From: Coptis chinensis
Taxonomy: Eukaryota; Streptophyta; Magnoliopsida; Ranunculales; Ranunculaceae
DNA length: 64,000 nt
Direction: 5' to 3'
NCBI GenBank assembly: GCA_015680905.1
Contig: CM027382.1
Location: 22,541,501 to 22,605,500, forward strand
Part shown: positions 9,699 through 21,490 of the stretch, piece after piece
Layout of the letters: every line of letters begins with the position of its first letter
Numbering within the stretch: the stretch's first letter is position 1
Position numbers and translations under genes: made by a program
Notes under the pieces: generated by a model
Told to the model about the DNA's origin: nothing
Databases searched by the model: none
What the model saw: the letters and a program-made list of their open reading frames with translations, nothing else

Positions 9699-11198
9699 TG
9701 ATAACCATAAAAAGATAGTCTTACTCACAAATAGAGCGATGAAACTCTAAACGAAAGTAAAACTATAATTGTTTCTTATACTAGACTTATCAAAGATATT
9801 TGTTTTCTACTCTCGAATCTATTGACATAGAGTTGGAATAGAAGATTCGTTCCACTCCTAGTCCTTTAGCATTAAAGTTTTCTACAATTGATGGTCTATC
9901 CAAGGTCAATGAGAGATTTATGAAGGGAATTTATACTACAATGTGAATTCAAATAACAAGATACAAATAACGGAATGACAAAATGCTAAGAGTTGAATCT
10001 AGATAAAAAATTAGGGGAATTTGATTCCACCTTGAATCCAACTTAATAAACTAGCATAGATTTGTTGTAAACTAATTCTTACGTTCTTATGGTAAGAATT
10101 GGTCGTTCTAATCCCTAATTATACATGGCATTTCTACCAATTCACAACTAGTATGTGAGGTCATCCACCCATTCTTATGGCGAATCAACGACCTTCTAGA
10201 GTGGAATAGATTCTTACAACGATTCTATACTACACAATCAAGTTTTCATCAAGGCTTCATCAAACCCCTCTAATGGAGGTTTAGCCTTGATTCATCAAAC
10301 TATCATTTCTAATTGAATTAAAACTAGACATAATATAAAGATGTGAACTTTACTAATTTAACTACTCAAGAATTCAATTCGAAATTAAACAACTAAGGAA
10401 TGAATAACAACTAAGAATTGAAATGAGATCTAAACAAATGTAAATGACAAAATCGAAATGATCAAGAATAAACTATTTTATTTATCTAATGAAGGATAAT
10501 GATTCAAATAATTAATCTAAAACAAGGAATGAAACCAATTAATTAACTAATTCCAATTCAAAAACTAGATCTACAAGCTATTCTAATGACTACTTTCTAT
10601 TCTAAGCTATCTAAATATATCTTTCTTAAGAGCTAAGTCTTGTTTTATGTAAAGGAGGTGACCAGATCCACAATTTCGTGCATGGGCTGAGGAGCCATGT
10701 TTTGGGCCGAAAAATCGAGCTCAAAGCCCAATTTCTTCAGTCCACAGAGCTCGTTTCAGCTGGCTTTGACTTCAGCAGACTTTTCATCTACTTTTTCTCC
10801 TCTGATTGGGTCAAGACTTGGACCATTGGAAATCTCTTTCCGAGCCGGTCGTTTTGACGTAAGATAGTCCCAAATCCGAGGCCTGAGTCAAAAGATATGG
10901 TCTTTGGAAGTTCTGCTAACTTGTGCACTATTTCTGCCCGTGTTGACTTTTCAGCTTTTGACTGGGCTTTATAAAGGCTTTGTCTCATTAAATCTTGGCC
11001 TTTATCACAGAACTTCTTAGCAACCATCCATTTGCTCCTTTATATCGCCAAAGTGGCACATTTCTGCACATAATTGAGTTCCATGCCTGAAATACATAAA
11101 AGCACATAATTAGCATTAACTCTTATTTATTACTCGCATAATTGGTCTAAAAGTAGTATTATTAAGGGGGTTAAAACTACAATTTTGGGCTCTTATCA
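9699..11198 (-). repeat. 5' LTR of element X
   Basis: On the minus strand it starts TGATAAGAGCCCAAAA and ends TTATCA immediately before the PBS, giving 1500 bp with TG..CA ends. Blocks shared with the LTRs at 39095, 53222 and 61507 include ATTATGTGCAGAAATGTGCC and GACTTAGCTCTT / GCTTAGCTCTT. Sequence from there to the LTR end carries the CTAAACCTCCATTAGAGGGG-type block seen in all copies. Confidence 0.85.
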
Positions 11199-11941
11199 TG
11201 ACGCCTCCATACCTCACCCATGACTTTTTTAGTGTATATCGTATTGATGCTAGGACGTCCCACAAACCCGAAGCTGGTTTCCAATGTTTCAAAGACGTCT
11301 ACAAACATATGTTTCAGTGCAGTTGGAAAAGTATCATAACATTAAAGCTTCCATTGTTAAGTAGAATTTCATCACCAAATCCTTAGAATAAAGCCCCTGC
11401 ATTGGCATATAACAAACTCTCCCATCCTCTAGAGTGAATTTCGTGATCAAAGAATGGAGCAAACATCCCGTTTTTCAAACAAATTTCCAAAAAATTTCCC
11501 CACAAATCCGTTTCGTTTCCAGCCATTCGCCGATCTAATAGGGAGGATGGCTATGGATTATTGATGAGGGGAGAATTGGGATGATCCGACGGAGGGAAAT
11601 TTTGATCGAGACTGTGGAGGGTCTCGTAGCGGAGACCGGTTTTAGTGTGGGCCTATCTCGATGCGAGAGACTGATCGCGAGGGGCAAGATCCTTTTTTAG
11701 GGAGGCGAATCGTGGAATAGTGACGCTGTTATCGGGTTGGTTGGGTTTAAATGGGCGAGAAATCGATATTTGGGTTGGGCCAAAATTTTTCGAAGCCCAA
11801 ATCAAACTAAAGCCCGATTTAAACCTAAAAATCTAAATCATTACCCATGATTTCGTTTGGGCTCCGAATTGGACGAATGAGATATCGAAATGATCGGCAC
11901 GAAAAATTCTATCCAATTGTATGAGTCATTCTTGAAAGTCA

Positions 11942-11987
<46 letters not shown>

Positions 11988-12955
11988 GGAAAGTGTAAGG
12001 GTTTTATTTACATACAAGGGAGATATACGTGAAAAACACTGAATGTCCAGGGGAGTCACCATCTTAAATCGTAGACAATCATCGTCATGTCGACTCGGGC
12101 TTAACCCAATCCAGCCGGTTGTGGCTTCACCTCTATGTATTATGGGGTTAGGCGAGGGGCGGTACCATCTGGACCGTCGCCTTCGGTCTAATAAAATTGC
12201 CCTTTTACATCTGGCTATCCTCAAACCGCCCCAAGTGACTCAAAGTAACCAATTCTAGGGTTGGTCTGGTGGAATCCATTGCCCGTTTGTGTTCCAAGTA
12301 TGCAACATCTGAGGTTTGATACGAATCCCTTGTGCAAAACTTAATGCAAAGGGAAGAGGTAACAAAATAAACATATTTACAAGGTGAGTCTTTTAGCGTC
12401 CGATCCTCAAGACAAATCGAGTCTTTTATTGTCGATTCTCAAGGCGAATCCCATCACAGGAGAAACGTAGCGGCGATTTAAGATTATCCTTGCGGTGGTG
12501 TTAGACAAAAGTATACCTTAAACCGGCTAGTATCGGATAGGAAGTCGAGCCTGGAAGACGAAGGGTGTTTGGCAATGCATACACCCGGCCCATCCAAGGC
12601 GTCGCCGTTCACGAGCAAAAGAACCACGACCATTCCCTATTCGTGATGAGTGAGACTTACACCAAATGATTAAATGAAGTTAGCGAGGTAGAGAGTAGAA
12701 AAGGGAAGAAAAGGAAGGAGGTGAAATTTTAGGTACCCATCGTTTACCGAAAAGCACGCTTTCGTGTTGCGAGAATACATTTATACTCCGTTCAGAAAAA
12801 AGAGTTTCCGTGGACTAAGGTTCGGCGCTTGCAACCACACACTTCCAAAGAACTTTGGAGATCATAAGATAGAAGATGGCGGCTACCAAAATGGCGTACC
12901 CTCTATAGAACAAGATTGATGCACGCCAAATGAAACATCTAGTACAGTATATCTT
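11199..12955. other. Junction region between X and Y, with poly(A)-like T50 tract
   Basis: No gene is recognised. 11944-11993 is an unbroken T50. On the minus strand it is a poly(A) preceded by AATAAA (12008-12003), the layout of a retroposed transcript end. The part at 12000-12955 continues from the end of Y pol and is presumably Y 3' UTR. At 11205-11470 the minus strand has coding-like stretches (FVGRPSINTIYTKKVMGEVW; FDHEIHSRGWESLLYANAG) that I cannot assign. No copy of Y's 5' LTR is visible here. Confidence 0.4.
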
Positions 12956-14150
12956 GGGTTGAAGAAGTCCGTTCAACATCTGGTGGCGTAATTCGTGGTA
13001 ATGTTTTTAGGCGTTGTCCATTGACTTGAAATTCTTCGTTATCTTTTGGATTAAGCAAAGAGATTGCCCCATAATGTTTCACGGTGACACAATGAAAGGA
13101 CCGGACCATCGTGTTTTCAATTTACCGGGAAAGATGTAATCCGGAGTTGCATAATAAAACTTTTGGCCAATATTGAAATCCTTACATAAAATGTGTGCTT
13201 GTCGTGCACTCTTTTTCATATTAGCTTTGTAGGATTTGAGAGATCATAAGCATCACTCGAATCTCCTCAAGCTCGTTTTAATTGCAGTTTTAAGCTTCTC
13301 ACCTGCCTCGATGATATTGTAATTGAGGCTTTTGATGGCCCAAAAGGCACGATGCTCAAGTTCTAATTGGCGGATGACAAGGTTTTCCAAAAACAATGCG
13401 GTAAGGAGACATCCCTATAGGTGTCTTAAATCTTCGGTATGCCCACAAGGCATCCGATGTGCGGAGAGACCGATCCTTTCTTGATGGGTTGTGGTTTTCT
13501 CTCGAATAGACTTTATCTCTGTTGGAGACTTCCCTTGGCCACTTTCGTTTGTGGGTGGTATGGAGTAGCAACCTTGTGAGTAACTCCATATTTCTTCATT
13601 AAAACCCAAAATTTTGTTACAAAATGTGTACCCCATGTGATGATAGCTTTGGGAACACCAAAACGAGAGAAAATGTTTTCTTTTACAAATCTCACGACTG
13701 ATCTTATGGTCATTCGGCGACATGAAAGTGCCTCAATCCATTTGGACACATAGTCTGGCTGACTAAAATGTATAGAAAACCTTGAGAAATAGGGAAGGGT
13801 CCCATAAAATCAATGCCCCAAACATCAAAAAATTTCCACAATCAAGATAGGACTTAGGGGCATCATATTTCGTTTGGTAATTCGACCTAGGTGTTGACAA
13901 CGAATGCAAAGCTACGCGAATGTTCATGTGCATGCATCGCGAAAAAGGGTAGGCGGTAAAACCACATTGTAACACTTTGGCCGCAGTTTTCTTTTCACTG
14001 AAATGCCCTCCATGAAGATTGTTCATGGCAAAGGATAATCGTCGGTGTGTTCCCAACGGAATGCAGCGACGAATGAGTTGGTCGAACAATACCGAAGAGG
14101 TAGGGTTCATCGAAATAATATTTTACAGTGGATAAGAACTTTTTATGATC
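12955..14150 (-). pseudogene. Integrase of element Y
   Basis: Integrase joins element cDNA to host DNA. Fragments in several frames give the zinc-binding part (LSFAMNNLHGGHFSEKKTA), a core with WGIDFMGPF, then [20 protein letters not shown] and FGVPKAIITWGTHFVTKFW. They continue with DALWAYR and TPIGMSPYRIVFGKPCH and end in a C-terminal block (about FQVNGQRLK) near 12960. At about 13630-13645 the second catalytic Asp is lost: the expected SDGGTHF reads TWGTHF because of a small deletion. At least four frame changes occur, so it is inactive. Confidence 0.75.
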
Positions 14151-14510
14151 GGGGCGTGACCAAAAGGAGGGACTTCCTCAATAACCAGGTAGTTAACGAT
14201 ATCAGCGTACCATGGAGATGAGAAAATAGAGTACAAGTATTAGATGCCGGGAAGGAATCGCTGATAGCTTCAGAATCACTATCGATGTCACCAACCAGCC
14301 TTGATAAATGGTGATAACTTACTTACATTTTGGTTCCTTTCTTGTCTTTGATTTCGGGGTGAATTCTTGTAAAGAGAAGGATCCAGCCGGAACAATCGTT
14401 GTTTTAGCGTCTTTTTCGCGAGTAAGTACCGAGATGCGGCATGGTCAAGATATACTATGGTCGATGTTCCAACTAGGTAGGGCGAAACTTATCCAAAGCA
14501 TAGACAACAG

Positions 14511-15466
14511 CTAGGAACTCTTTCTCGGTTGTGGTATAATTACGTTGGCGTCGTTAAGAGTTTTACTAGCGTAATAAATGACAACGGGTTTGTCGTCGGC
14601 GCCGGTTAAGCCTATACGGCACCAATAGCAAAGTCGCTTAGCGTCACACATCAGTTCGAATGGTTGAGACCAATCGGGGTTGAATAATAGGGCGGTAGTC
14701 GAGGCCGGTTTTAGTGTATCAAAAGCTTGTTTGCAATTGAAATTGAAGTCGAATCGCATCCTTAAGCGGGGAGATTGGTTAAGGGTCGAAGCAACTTTAG
14801 AAATCCTGAATGAATCTCCCCAGTAAAACCAACCGTGGCCTAAAAGGCACGGATATCCCGGCGTGTCGCGTGGGAAGGGTAGCGAAGAAATTTTAACAAT
14901 TTTAGCTTTATCAACCTCTATCCGTCTTTTGAAACAATATGACCTAGAACAAGTCCTTTGGTAACCATAAAATGACACTTCTCCCAATTGAGTACCAGAT
15001 TTTTCCTCGCAACGCGTTAAGACTTTGGCAAGGTTGGATAAACAATCGTTAAAGGAATTTCCGTAAATGGAAAAGTCGTCCATGAAGACTTCCATATAAC
15101 GTTCCACCATATCACTAAAAATGTGAAGCATGCAGCGTTGGAAAGTGCACGGGGCATTACAAAGACCAAAAGGCATTCGATGCGTAAGCAAAGGTTCCAA
15201 AGGGACCGTGAAAGTTGTCTTTTCTTGATCGGTGGGATCGATGACAATTTGGAAGTATCCGAATAGCCATCAAGAAAACAGTAGTAAGCATGACCGCTAA
15301 ACGTTCTAGCATCCGGGTCAATGAATGGGAGAGGAAAATGATCTTTCACGGGTTCGGCATTAAGTTTGCGATAGTCAATGCAAATTCTCCATTTCAAAGG
15401 AATGCGAGTGGAGATGCATTCACCATTTTCATTTTGCACAACCTGAATGCGGACTTTTGGGAACAA
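14511..15466 (-). pseudogene. Reverse transcriptase / RNase H of element Y
   Basis: RT copies element RNA, and RNase H degrades it. 15466-15017 contains IPLKWRICIDYRKLNAEPVKDHFPLPFID. The frame 15200-14511 contains HRMPFGLCNAPCTFQRCM and the catalytic box VFMDDFSIYG (FMDD form, as in Athila/Ty3 RTs). RNase H begins about PFELMCDA and continues VVIYYASKTLNDA. At least one frameshift lies between the two open frames, and the connection region (RISKVASTLNQ) is degraded. Confidence 0.8.
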
Positions 15467-16102
15467 CGTGGACAGGACTAACCGATCACTATCCGAGATA
15501 GGGTATATGATACCCGCATCAAAGTAAAGCGTAGAACTTCCTCTCTCACTACTTCCTTCATAGCGGGATTAAAGGCGTTGTGGTTCTCGTGATGTCTTTG
15601 TGCCGTCATCAAGATGTATACGATCGTGCATATGCTAGGGTCTATTCCCTTGATATCATCTAAGGACCATCCGATAGCGGGCGGTGTTCACGAATGACAT
15701 GAATCAAGCGTGTCTCTTCGATGCGTAGTCAAGTGAGCGAAATTATTATAGGGTGACTACCGCCGGGATCGAGATGTAATGCACTTCCAAATCAGGGGTA
15801 GAGGTTTTAAATCCGGAGTTGGAGGATTGGGGATCAAGGATTCGTGAGGGATCATCTCTTCAATGAAAAAAGAATAATCGGTTCTTCCGAATTAGTTTGC
15901 ACCCGACGATTAGGGTCAAATAGTGGTGCGACTCTAATAATGCATGGACATCCCTTATGTACGAAGTCATCGTCAAACTCCGGATTATCAAAAAAAAAAC
16001 CTGGTGTATCTCGTGCGGGGAAAAGAGTTTACGAAATAATCATGTTCGGACTATCAACCAGGCTAATCTAAGCCCTCCATTATAGGATCGGAAATTGTTT
16101 CA
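15467..16102 (-). pseudogene. Protease-RT linker of element Y
   Basis: This stretch links protease to RT in Athila elements. Short coding-like pieces occur in changing frames, but no long ORF and no domain of its own can be named. Confidence 0.4.
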
Positions 16103-16730
16103 TTATTTTGAATACGTTGAGTTCGACGAAAAGGTTCGAAAAGACAATGTCATTGAACCATCCGGCAATTTATGAGAGGCGTTAGCGATTGCAAGGAAAG
16201 GGCGTCCCAAGATGATAGGGATGGAGTCACAAGCAACTTCATTATCTAGAATGACAAAATCAACTGGATAGTAAAAATCTTGGACCTTTACTATAACGTT
16301 CTCTACTATGCCTTTTGGGTACTTGATGGAGGCGATCCATGCGAGTTGCAGAGTCATATTGGTAGGTTTCAATTCATGAAGACCTAACCGCTTAAATAAG
16401 TAGTAGGGAAGTAAGTTAACACGGCACCTAGGTCTAAAAGTGCGATAAGCGGTATACTTTGTCGCCTAGCGTGCATGGTACCGGATTGGTCGACTGGGTC
16501 CTTGTACTTCACCACACCATTGGTAGTGGTAATGGAAACCGCTTTCGATTGAGGAACGCTTGTTGAGGTACATTTGTATGCGTCGTTTGGTGGTGCACAT
16601 GTCCTTCAAAAACTTGGCATGCTTGGGTAAATGCTTTAAGCGCATCTAGGAAAGGTAAGTTTATGGTCAAATTTTTGAAGGTTTCACGGATCTCATCAAA
16701 ATGTTCGCCACGTTTGTTCTTTACCAAAGC
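16103..16730 (-). pseudogene. Protease of element Y
   Basis: 16727-16509 gives HFDEIRETFKNLTINLPFLD; 16372-16103 gives IKYPKGIVENVIVKVQDF and IPIILGRPFLAIANA. Between them the active-site motif LLDLGA is intact, but a one-base deletion near 16423 shifts the frame so that the following SVNLLPYYLF is lost. Compared with X, the Gly of the D-x-G motif is kept. Confidence 0.75.
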
Positions 16731-17054
16731 GGGCAGGAACGGAGCTTTTGACGAATCGCGTATAAGGATCGATGGTATCTTTTCCTAGGGACGTAGGTGT
16801 AGATTTTGAAGGTACAACTTCGGTCCATTATAGGTTCTTGAGGTAGGAGTTGGAAGGGCGTCGGTCGTGACTTCCGTCGATTCCTCGTCGGCATCATTAT
16901 ATTATTGTCGATGGTTCGGCCAGAACGAAGAGTGGTAATGGCATTTACCTCACCCTGGCTTAGATTACTAGGTCCTGGTGCATTGTTGAGTTCAAAGGCA
17001 GTGTTGGGAGGCTTAGGGTTTGGAACCGCTTGGCGGGAAACGCCGCTTTGACTT

Positions 17055-18515
17055 TTATCCCTGAGCTAACATTTGGAGAGATTGGATAGAAGCTAGGATT
17101 TGATTCTGTTGATTCATATATGTCAGGAAAGTTTCAGCCGTTTTATCGGCTGTGGATTGTACCAAAGGAGTAGCAGGAACTAGTTCACGGTTATTATTTA
17201 CGGGTTGATTTTGGTAGCCATATCCTTGGTTAGCGGGAACAAGGTTGCGGTTGTTTTGGTATCCCATATTTGCGTTGTTGGGAAAATTACTTTGCCCTTG
17301 CTGAAATTGTGGAGGATTTCCTTGACGATAGGAATTGTATTCGCGGGTGGTAAATGAGAACGTTGTTGCCACCTGGAGGAGCTTGTTGTTGGACAGGGGG
17401 TGCCCAAGCTAAATTCGGATGTTGTCGCCAAGGTGCGTTAGGGATGTTGAAAGCACAAGCCTCTTCAGAAGGTTGGGGAGGACACTCGTATACCAAAGGA
17501 CAATAAGAATCGGGCTTTTCGGGACTTAAGCAAAGAGGGCATGGGAAGCGTTGGCCAGCGACCATGACCGTTTGGGTTTTGTTCATTTACTTGTACGAAA
17601 GAGCATCGACCTTTTGTTTAAGGTCTCGATTAGAGTTTTAATTCGGATCGGGTTTGACCTCGAACATAGGCGTAACTTTGGTAGGAGTGTCTTTAGAAGA
17701 TCTAGAAGAATCAGTGTTTCCCTAATGGGTGCTTCGCGGAGGCTTGTTTCTCAAGAAAAGTGTATGCTTGATGGCGCCCTTGTCCATGAAACAACCGCCG
17801 CGTTCATGATGTCTAATGTTTCCTTTTGATGGTCGAGAGACCATTAAAAATGAACGGACTAATACGGCGGTGTCGAAGTTGATGATGGGGACATTCGAGA
17901 AGTAGATCAGTAAATCTGCTCCACGCTTCCGAAAAGGATTCCTGGGGGTGCTGGCGAAAGAATTGAATCTTTTGAAGCATTTCTGTAGTTTTCTTTTGAG
18001 TATAGAACTTTATCATGAATGCTTGAACTAGTTTGGCCCATGTGTCAATGGATTGCGGCGCTTGTCCGGCGAGCCAAACTGAAGCTTTGTCAGCTAGGGT
18101 GAAGGGAAACAACCTAAGTAAGACTTGTTCGTTGGTAACAGTCGGATGGCGGAAAGTGGTGACTACTTGTTGCATCCGACGAAGATGATTGTACGGTTTT
18201 TCATGGTCTAAACCATGGTAAACAGGTAACAAACCGAAAATGTTTGGCGGAATACGAAAATCACCTACAATCGCATCGAGTTTAATGCAGAAGCGAGTCC
18301 TTCCGTAGAGGGGCGATAGAAACCGAAGGGGTTTCTCCATTTGTGAGGTTTTCTTCAGCCATAATTAAAGGAGATAATGGAAACGGGGATGTTAGACGAG
18401 GTTGATTTACGGAGGAGGAACTATGCCTAGGAGATAACATAAACAGTTGTTTCTTGTATTTTCGACGATGATATGTAAGTTCTAATTCCTTATGTTTACC
18501 AGACCGTAGTCTCAT
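17055..18515 (-). pseudogene. gag: gag of element Y (Athila-like)
   Basis: Structural polyprotein. The start at 18515 gives MRLRSGKHKELEL, the same opening as X. 18340-17813 is a long capsid segment: VGDFRIPPNIFGLLPVYHGL, then QVLLRLFPFTLADKASVWL and FTDLLLECPHH. 17586-17287 holds a zinc knuckle CPLCLSPEKPDSYC in which Lys (AAG) replaces the His of the Cx2Cx4Hx4C pattern. The tail 17372-17055 is N/Q-rich. Frame changes near 18300, 17820 and 17300 break it into four pieces. X and Y gag align along most of their length. Confidence 0.8.
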
Positions 18516-20770
18516 ACAAATATAAATTTTAATTTAGTGCTCATAAGGAACGAATAATGACTGGAGTTTTTTTTTTTTTTTTTTTAGAAGTTAAGAAGGA
18601 GGAAGTTGAAACGCCTTCCCTCGAAATTGCTAACTTTCGGCGGGGAAGCTAGGATAGCGTGTGAATATTCCAGCAGCCAGGTCTCCTGAGAGAATTGAGG
18701 GAGGTTGTTCGTGCTAGCACGTTCCTTAATTAGGCAACCTCAATTTTTTTCAAGTTTCCTAGGCACTGATGGAATAGGATGATTTATGATGGTGTATTAT
18801 GCGGGGTGTTATTAAGATGATTTAGATGAAAATTTTTAATTACTATGATTTTTAATTTTTTATTTTTTTTTTAACTTTTTTAATTTTTAATTTTTTTTTT
18901 ATTTTAATTTACGTGATTAGTGTATTATGGAGACTTGATTACGAAATATGCAATTAAGAACGATAGATGCCAAAATAGAACTAACTAACATATACTAGTT
19001 TACGCAGAAAGTCTACCCATGCAAATCTATATTACCTATACGTGCAACTATGTGTGAGTTAGGGGAATGTCAAGAACGAACTCATGCAATTGAATACCGC
19101 GTATGTGAATTGATGTAACATACACATATAAAAATATTCTAAGCAAGTGGTTTGGTGCTACGCATATATCAAAATATATACGAATCATATTAATTGTATT
19201 ACGTGAATATGTGATGACGAACCACCTTTACATGCACAGAGTTCTCATTCCAACATACAAATATACGAGGTAAAACAGGTTATAGCAAATAATATCCTCG
19301 ACAAAGTTTGAGGAGTTTAAGAGTTTGAAACCTGGCGTCCCGCGATTCCTCGTATAGCGATCGACTACTCCCAAGCTTATGCTTACTAGAAAAAAAGGAC
19401 CAAAGAGCCCAAAAAAGAGTAATCTTGAAAAGGAAAGTGGCTCAGACACGAAAACCGAGTGTTGATACTCCGAGGTTAGTTTCGCGTGCTTACTAATTCG
19501 GTCTCGCCCCGAGACTCTTTTTGTCTGTTTAGTACTTCAAATTCCCTACGGAGTACTTAGATCGTGCTAATGAAAATAAACAAAACTTGGCTCCACGGTT
19601 ATTTGTTAGTAAAAAAAATTACGGTAAAAAGAGTTAGTATTGTAACAGAAATGAAAATTAAAAAAGATGATGAGGTAAGGGAGGGGTTTTATGGATGTAT
19701 TCCGGTTATTACGTTATGTCCGAGTCCTTTCGCAAAAGCGCCATTTGATAAAACGCTTTTTAGGCACGCGTTTATTTGGTTTTCGCCATTTTATTTCCTT
19801 AAGTCCGAGGTCCACAAAGTCAAAGTCCGAGGTCCGCAGTCCCAAGTCCAAAGTCCAAAGTCCAACGTCCGTTATAGTAAAATGCGTTTTAGTCAAGTTA
19901 CCTTACTCACGCGTGGGATTGGTAGGATAGGTCGAGTAAAGGGATCGTCCAAACCTTAGGGCTCGGATAGGTTCACAACCGGAATTACAACTTTAAGTGA
20001 GTAGGATTTTAGGTTTCTTTTTAGTTGGATTTAATTAAATTAAGCGGTAATGTAAATTACTACGGTGATTAAATATAGGTAAACAAAATGTAGAGAAACA
20101 GGGAGAGAGTTAATCATGCTCATGCAAGAATCATTTTTCAACAGGTTTTTATTACTAAATCACTACATCTCTAGTTCGCCTCGTTTTCGAGACGACGCCG
20201 AGTATTGATCCCTAGTGCATGCCCACATCTCTAGGTCGCATTTCACTAGCATAAGGAGTTTCGATAATACCTCATCTCGGTATATTATTTTCGCGCTCCG
20301 CGCAGTTCACATCAATTTGGGCGAATTGGAGAGCATGTCGACACTTGAGAGTCGCAGCGAGACATTTTTGGTCGCTACAGATATCTGAGCATCAAACACT
20401 CAACTTTATACGATCTTAGTCATTTTGGGACCGGATGTTAATTCTATGTCTAATTCCTAAGTAGTGATTCTAGAATATTAACGAGTCAATCCGGGATTTT
20501 ACACGAAAGCAAAGATAACCCTCCGGTGGGGAATTAGCTCATCATCATAGCAGAATAATAAAACTTCTGTATACATTAAGTAAATAAATGCAGGACAGAA
20601 ATTAAACAAGAAAAGAAATGACTGTTATTAAGGGTAAAATAACTTACTGTATTAAGCTGCTGAAATAAAAATGACAGAATGTAAGTACTGAAAGAAACTA
20701 AATTGAGCGGAAGCTAAAGCATGAAAATGCTGAAGGCCTTCTAATGAAGGCGAAGCCTTCATATTTATAG
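18516..20770 (-). other. Y leader / LTR 3' part, no gene
   Basis: Untranslated DNA upstream of Y gag. Visible features are a T19 run at 18567-18585, an AT-rich T-run block at 18840-18905, and short AGTCCAA / GTCCGAGGTCC repeats at 19803-19870. I found neither a PBS nor a clear LTR end here, so the LTR/leader border is open. Confidence 0.4.
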
Positions 20771-20771
20771 G

Positions 20772-20780
20772 CATCATAGG
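20772..20780 (-). promoter_or_regulatory. TATA box of Y LTR
   Basis: On the minus strand the sequence is GCCTATAAATATGAAGGC, a near-consensus plant TATA box about 860 bases inside the LTR, where a U3 promoter is expected. It is followed by the small hairpin GAAGGCTTCGCCTTC. Confidence 0.6.
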
Positions 20781-21130
20781 ATGACCATCCGTGACCGATT
20801 TAATTTGCTTTTGGCCTTATGCTAATTGAATGGTTCAAACTCTTTGAGAATCAAAGTTTTGTTTTAATTGTTTTAACTTTTCGCCTTTTTCTTTGTTTCG
20901 GTTTAGTCTTGTAGCTTCATTTCAATTCAAACCACGGTTTGAATTGATCGATATCTTCTCTCTTGCGGTGGTATCAATTTGAAACCATCATTTGCCACTG
21001 CCTATGCTGACTCATCATGTCTTACGGCCCGCATAATGTGTCCACTTAGTGTGTCGATGGCGGCGCCTAAAATTGGCGTTTTTACGACTTTTTTGTCCTT
21101 GCGAGTTAAGTTCGTCACCGTCGCTATAAA

Positions 21131-21490
21131 GCTTCACTAGCCCACATCGGCACCTAGATTTATCGATTTGAGCCGGAAGTTTCGCCTCTTTATATGTGGG
21201 CCCGCTCGCGACCGGTTCTCGTTCTTTGGAAACTTCGGCTCTAGTCTAGGGGCTTTGTTTGGGCTTTACGAGGGGATTGAGTGGGAATTCCAATATTCCC
21301 GTATTCTTGTACTTGGCAGCTTCACTAGCCAACGTCGGCACCTAGATTTATCGATTTGAGCATCGAAAGTTTCCCGCTTCTTCATATGTGGGCCCGCTTA
21401 GACCGGGTTCTCTTTTCTTTTGGAAACTTGGCTTTACGGGGTCGAGTGGGAAACTCCAAATATTCCCCGTATTCGTGTACTTTGATGCAT
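21131..21490. repeat. 188 bp tandem duplication in Y LTR
   Basis: Copy 1 (21131-21318) and copy 2 (from 21319) both open GCTTCACTAGCC and share GGCACCTAGATTTATCGATT and ATATGTGGGCCCGCT. They differ by scattered small indels. Duplicated U3 blocks in LTRs often carry enhancer elements; that role here is inference. Confidence 0.75.

Larger units (their letters stand above)
6328..11198 (-). mobile_element. Element X: 5' part of an Athila-like Ty3/gypsy retrotransposon
   Basis: Reading on the minus strand, the order is LTR (11198-9699), PBS (9696-9684), leader, gag (from 9061) and protease (to about 6640), plus a short post-protease block ending about 6328. RT, RNase H and integrase are missing. 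To the left the element stops abruptly against the AT-rich palindromic cluster, so it is truncated and no 3' LTR or TSD can be assigned. Gag (starting MRLRSG) and protease (KYPKG.VENVLVKVQDF...ILGRPFLATAN) match the Athila lineage. Its LTR belongs to the same family as those of W and Z. Confidence 0.85.

Noticed and set aside
9409..9750. 113-codon plus-strand ORF with repeated peptide
   Set aside because: Lies antisense to the X leader repeats and crosses the PBS and LTR end, so it is not a gene.
12955..12970. A 3' LTR for element Y
   Set aside because: I looked for the Y LTR start (TGATAAGCACCC) and its U3 blocks in 11199-12955 and did not see them.
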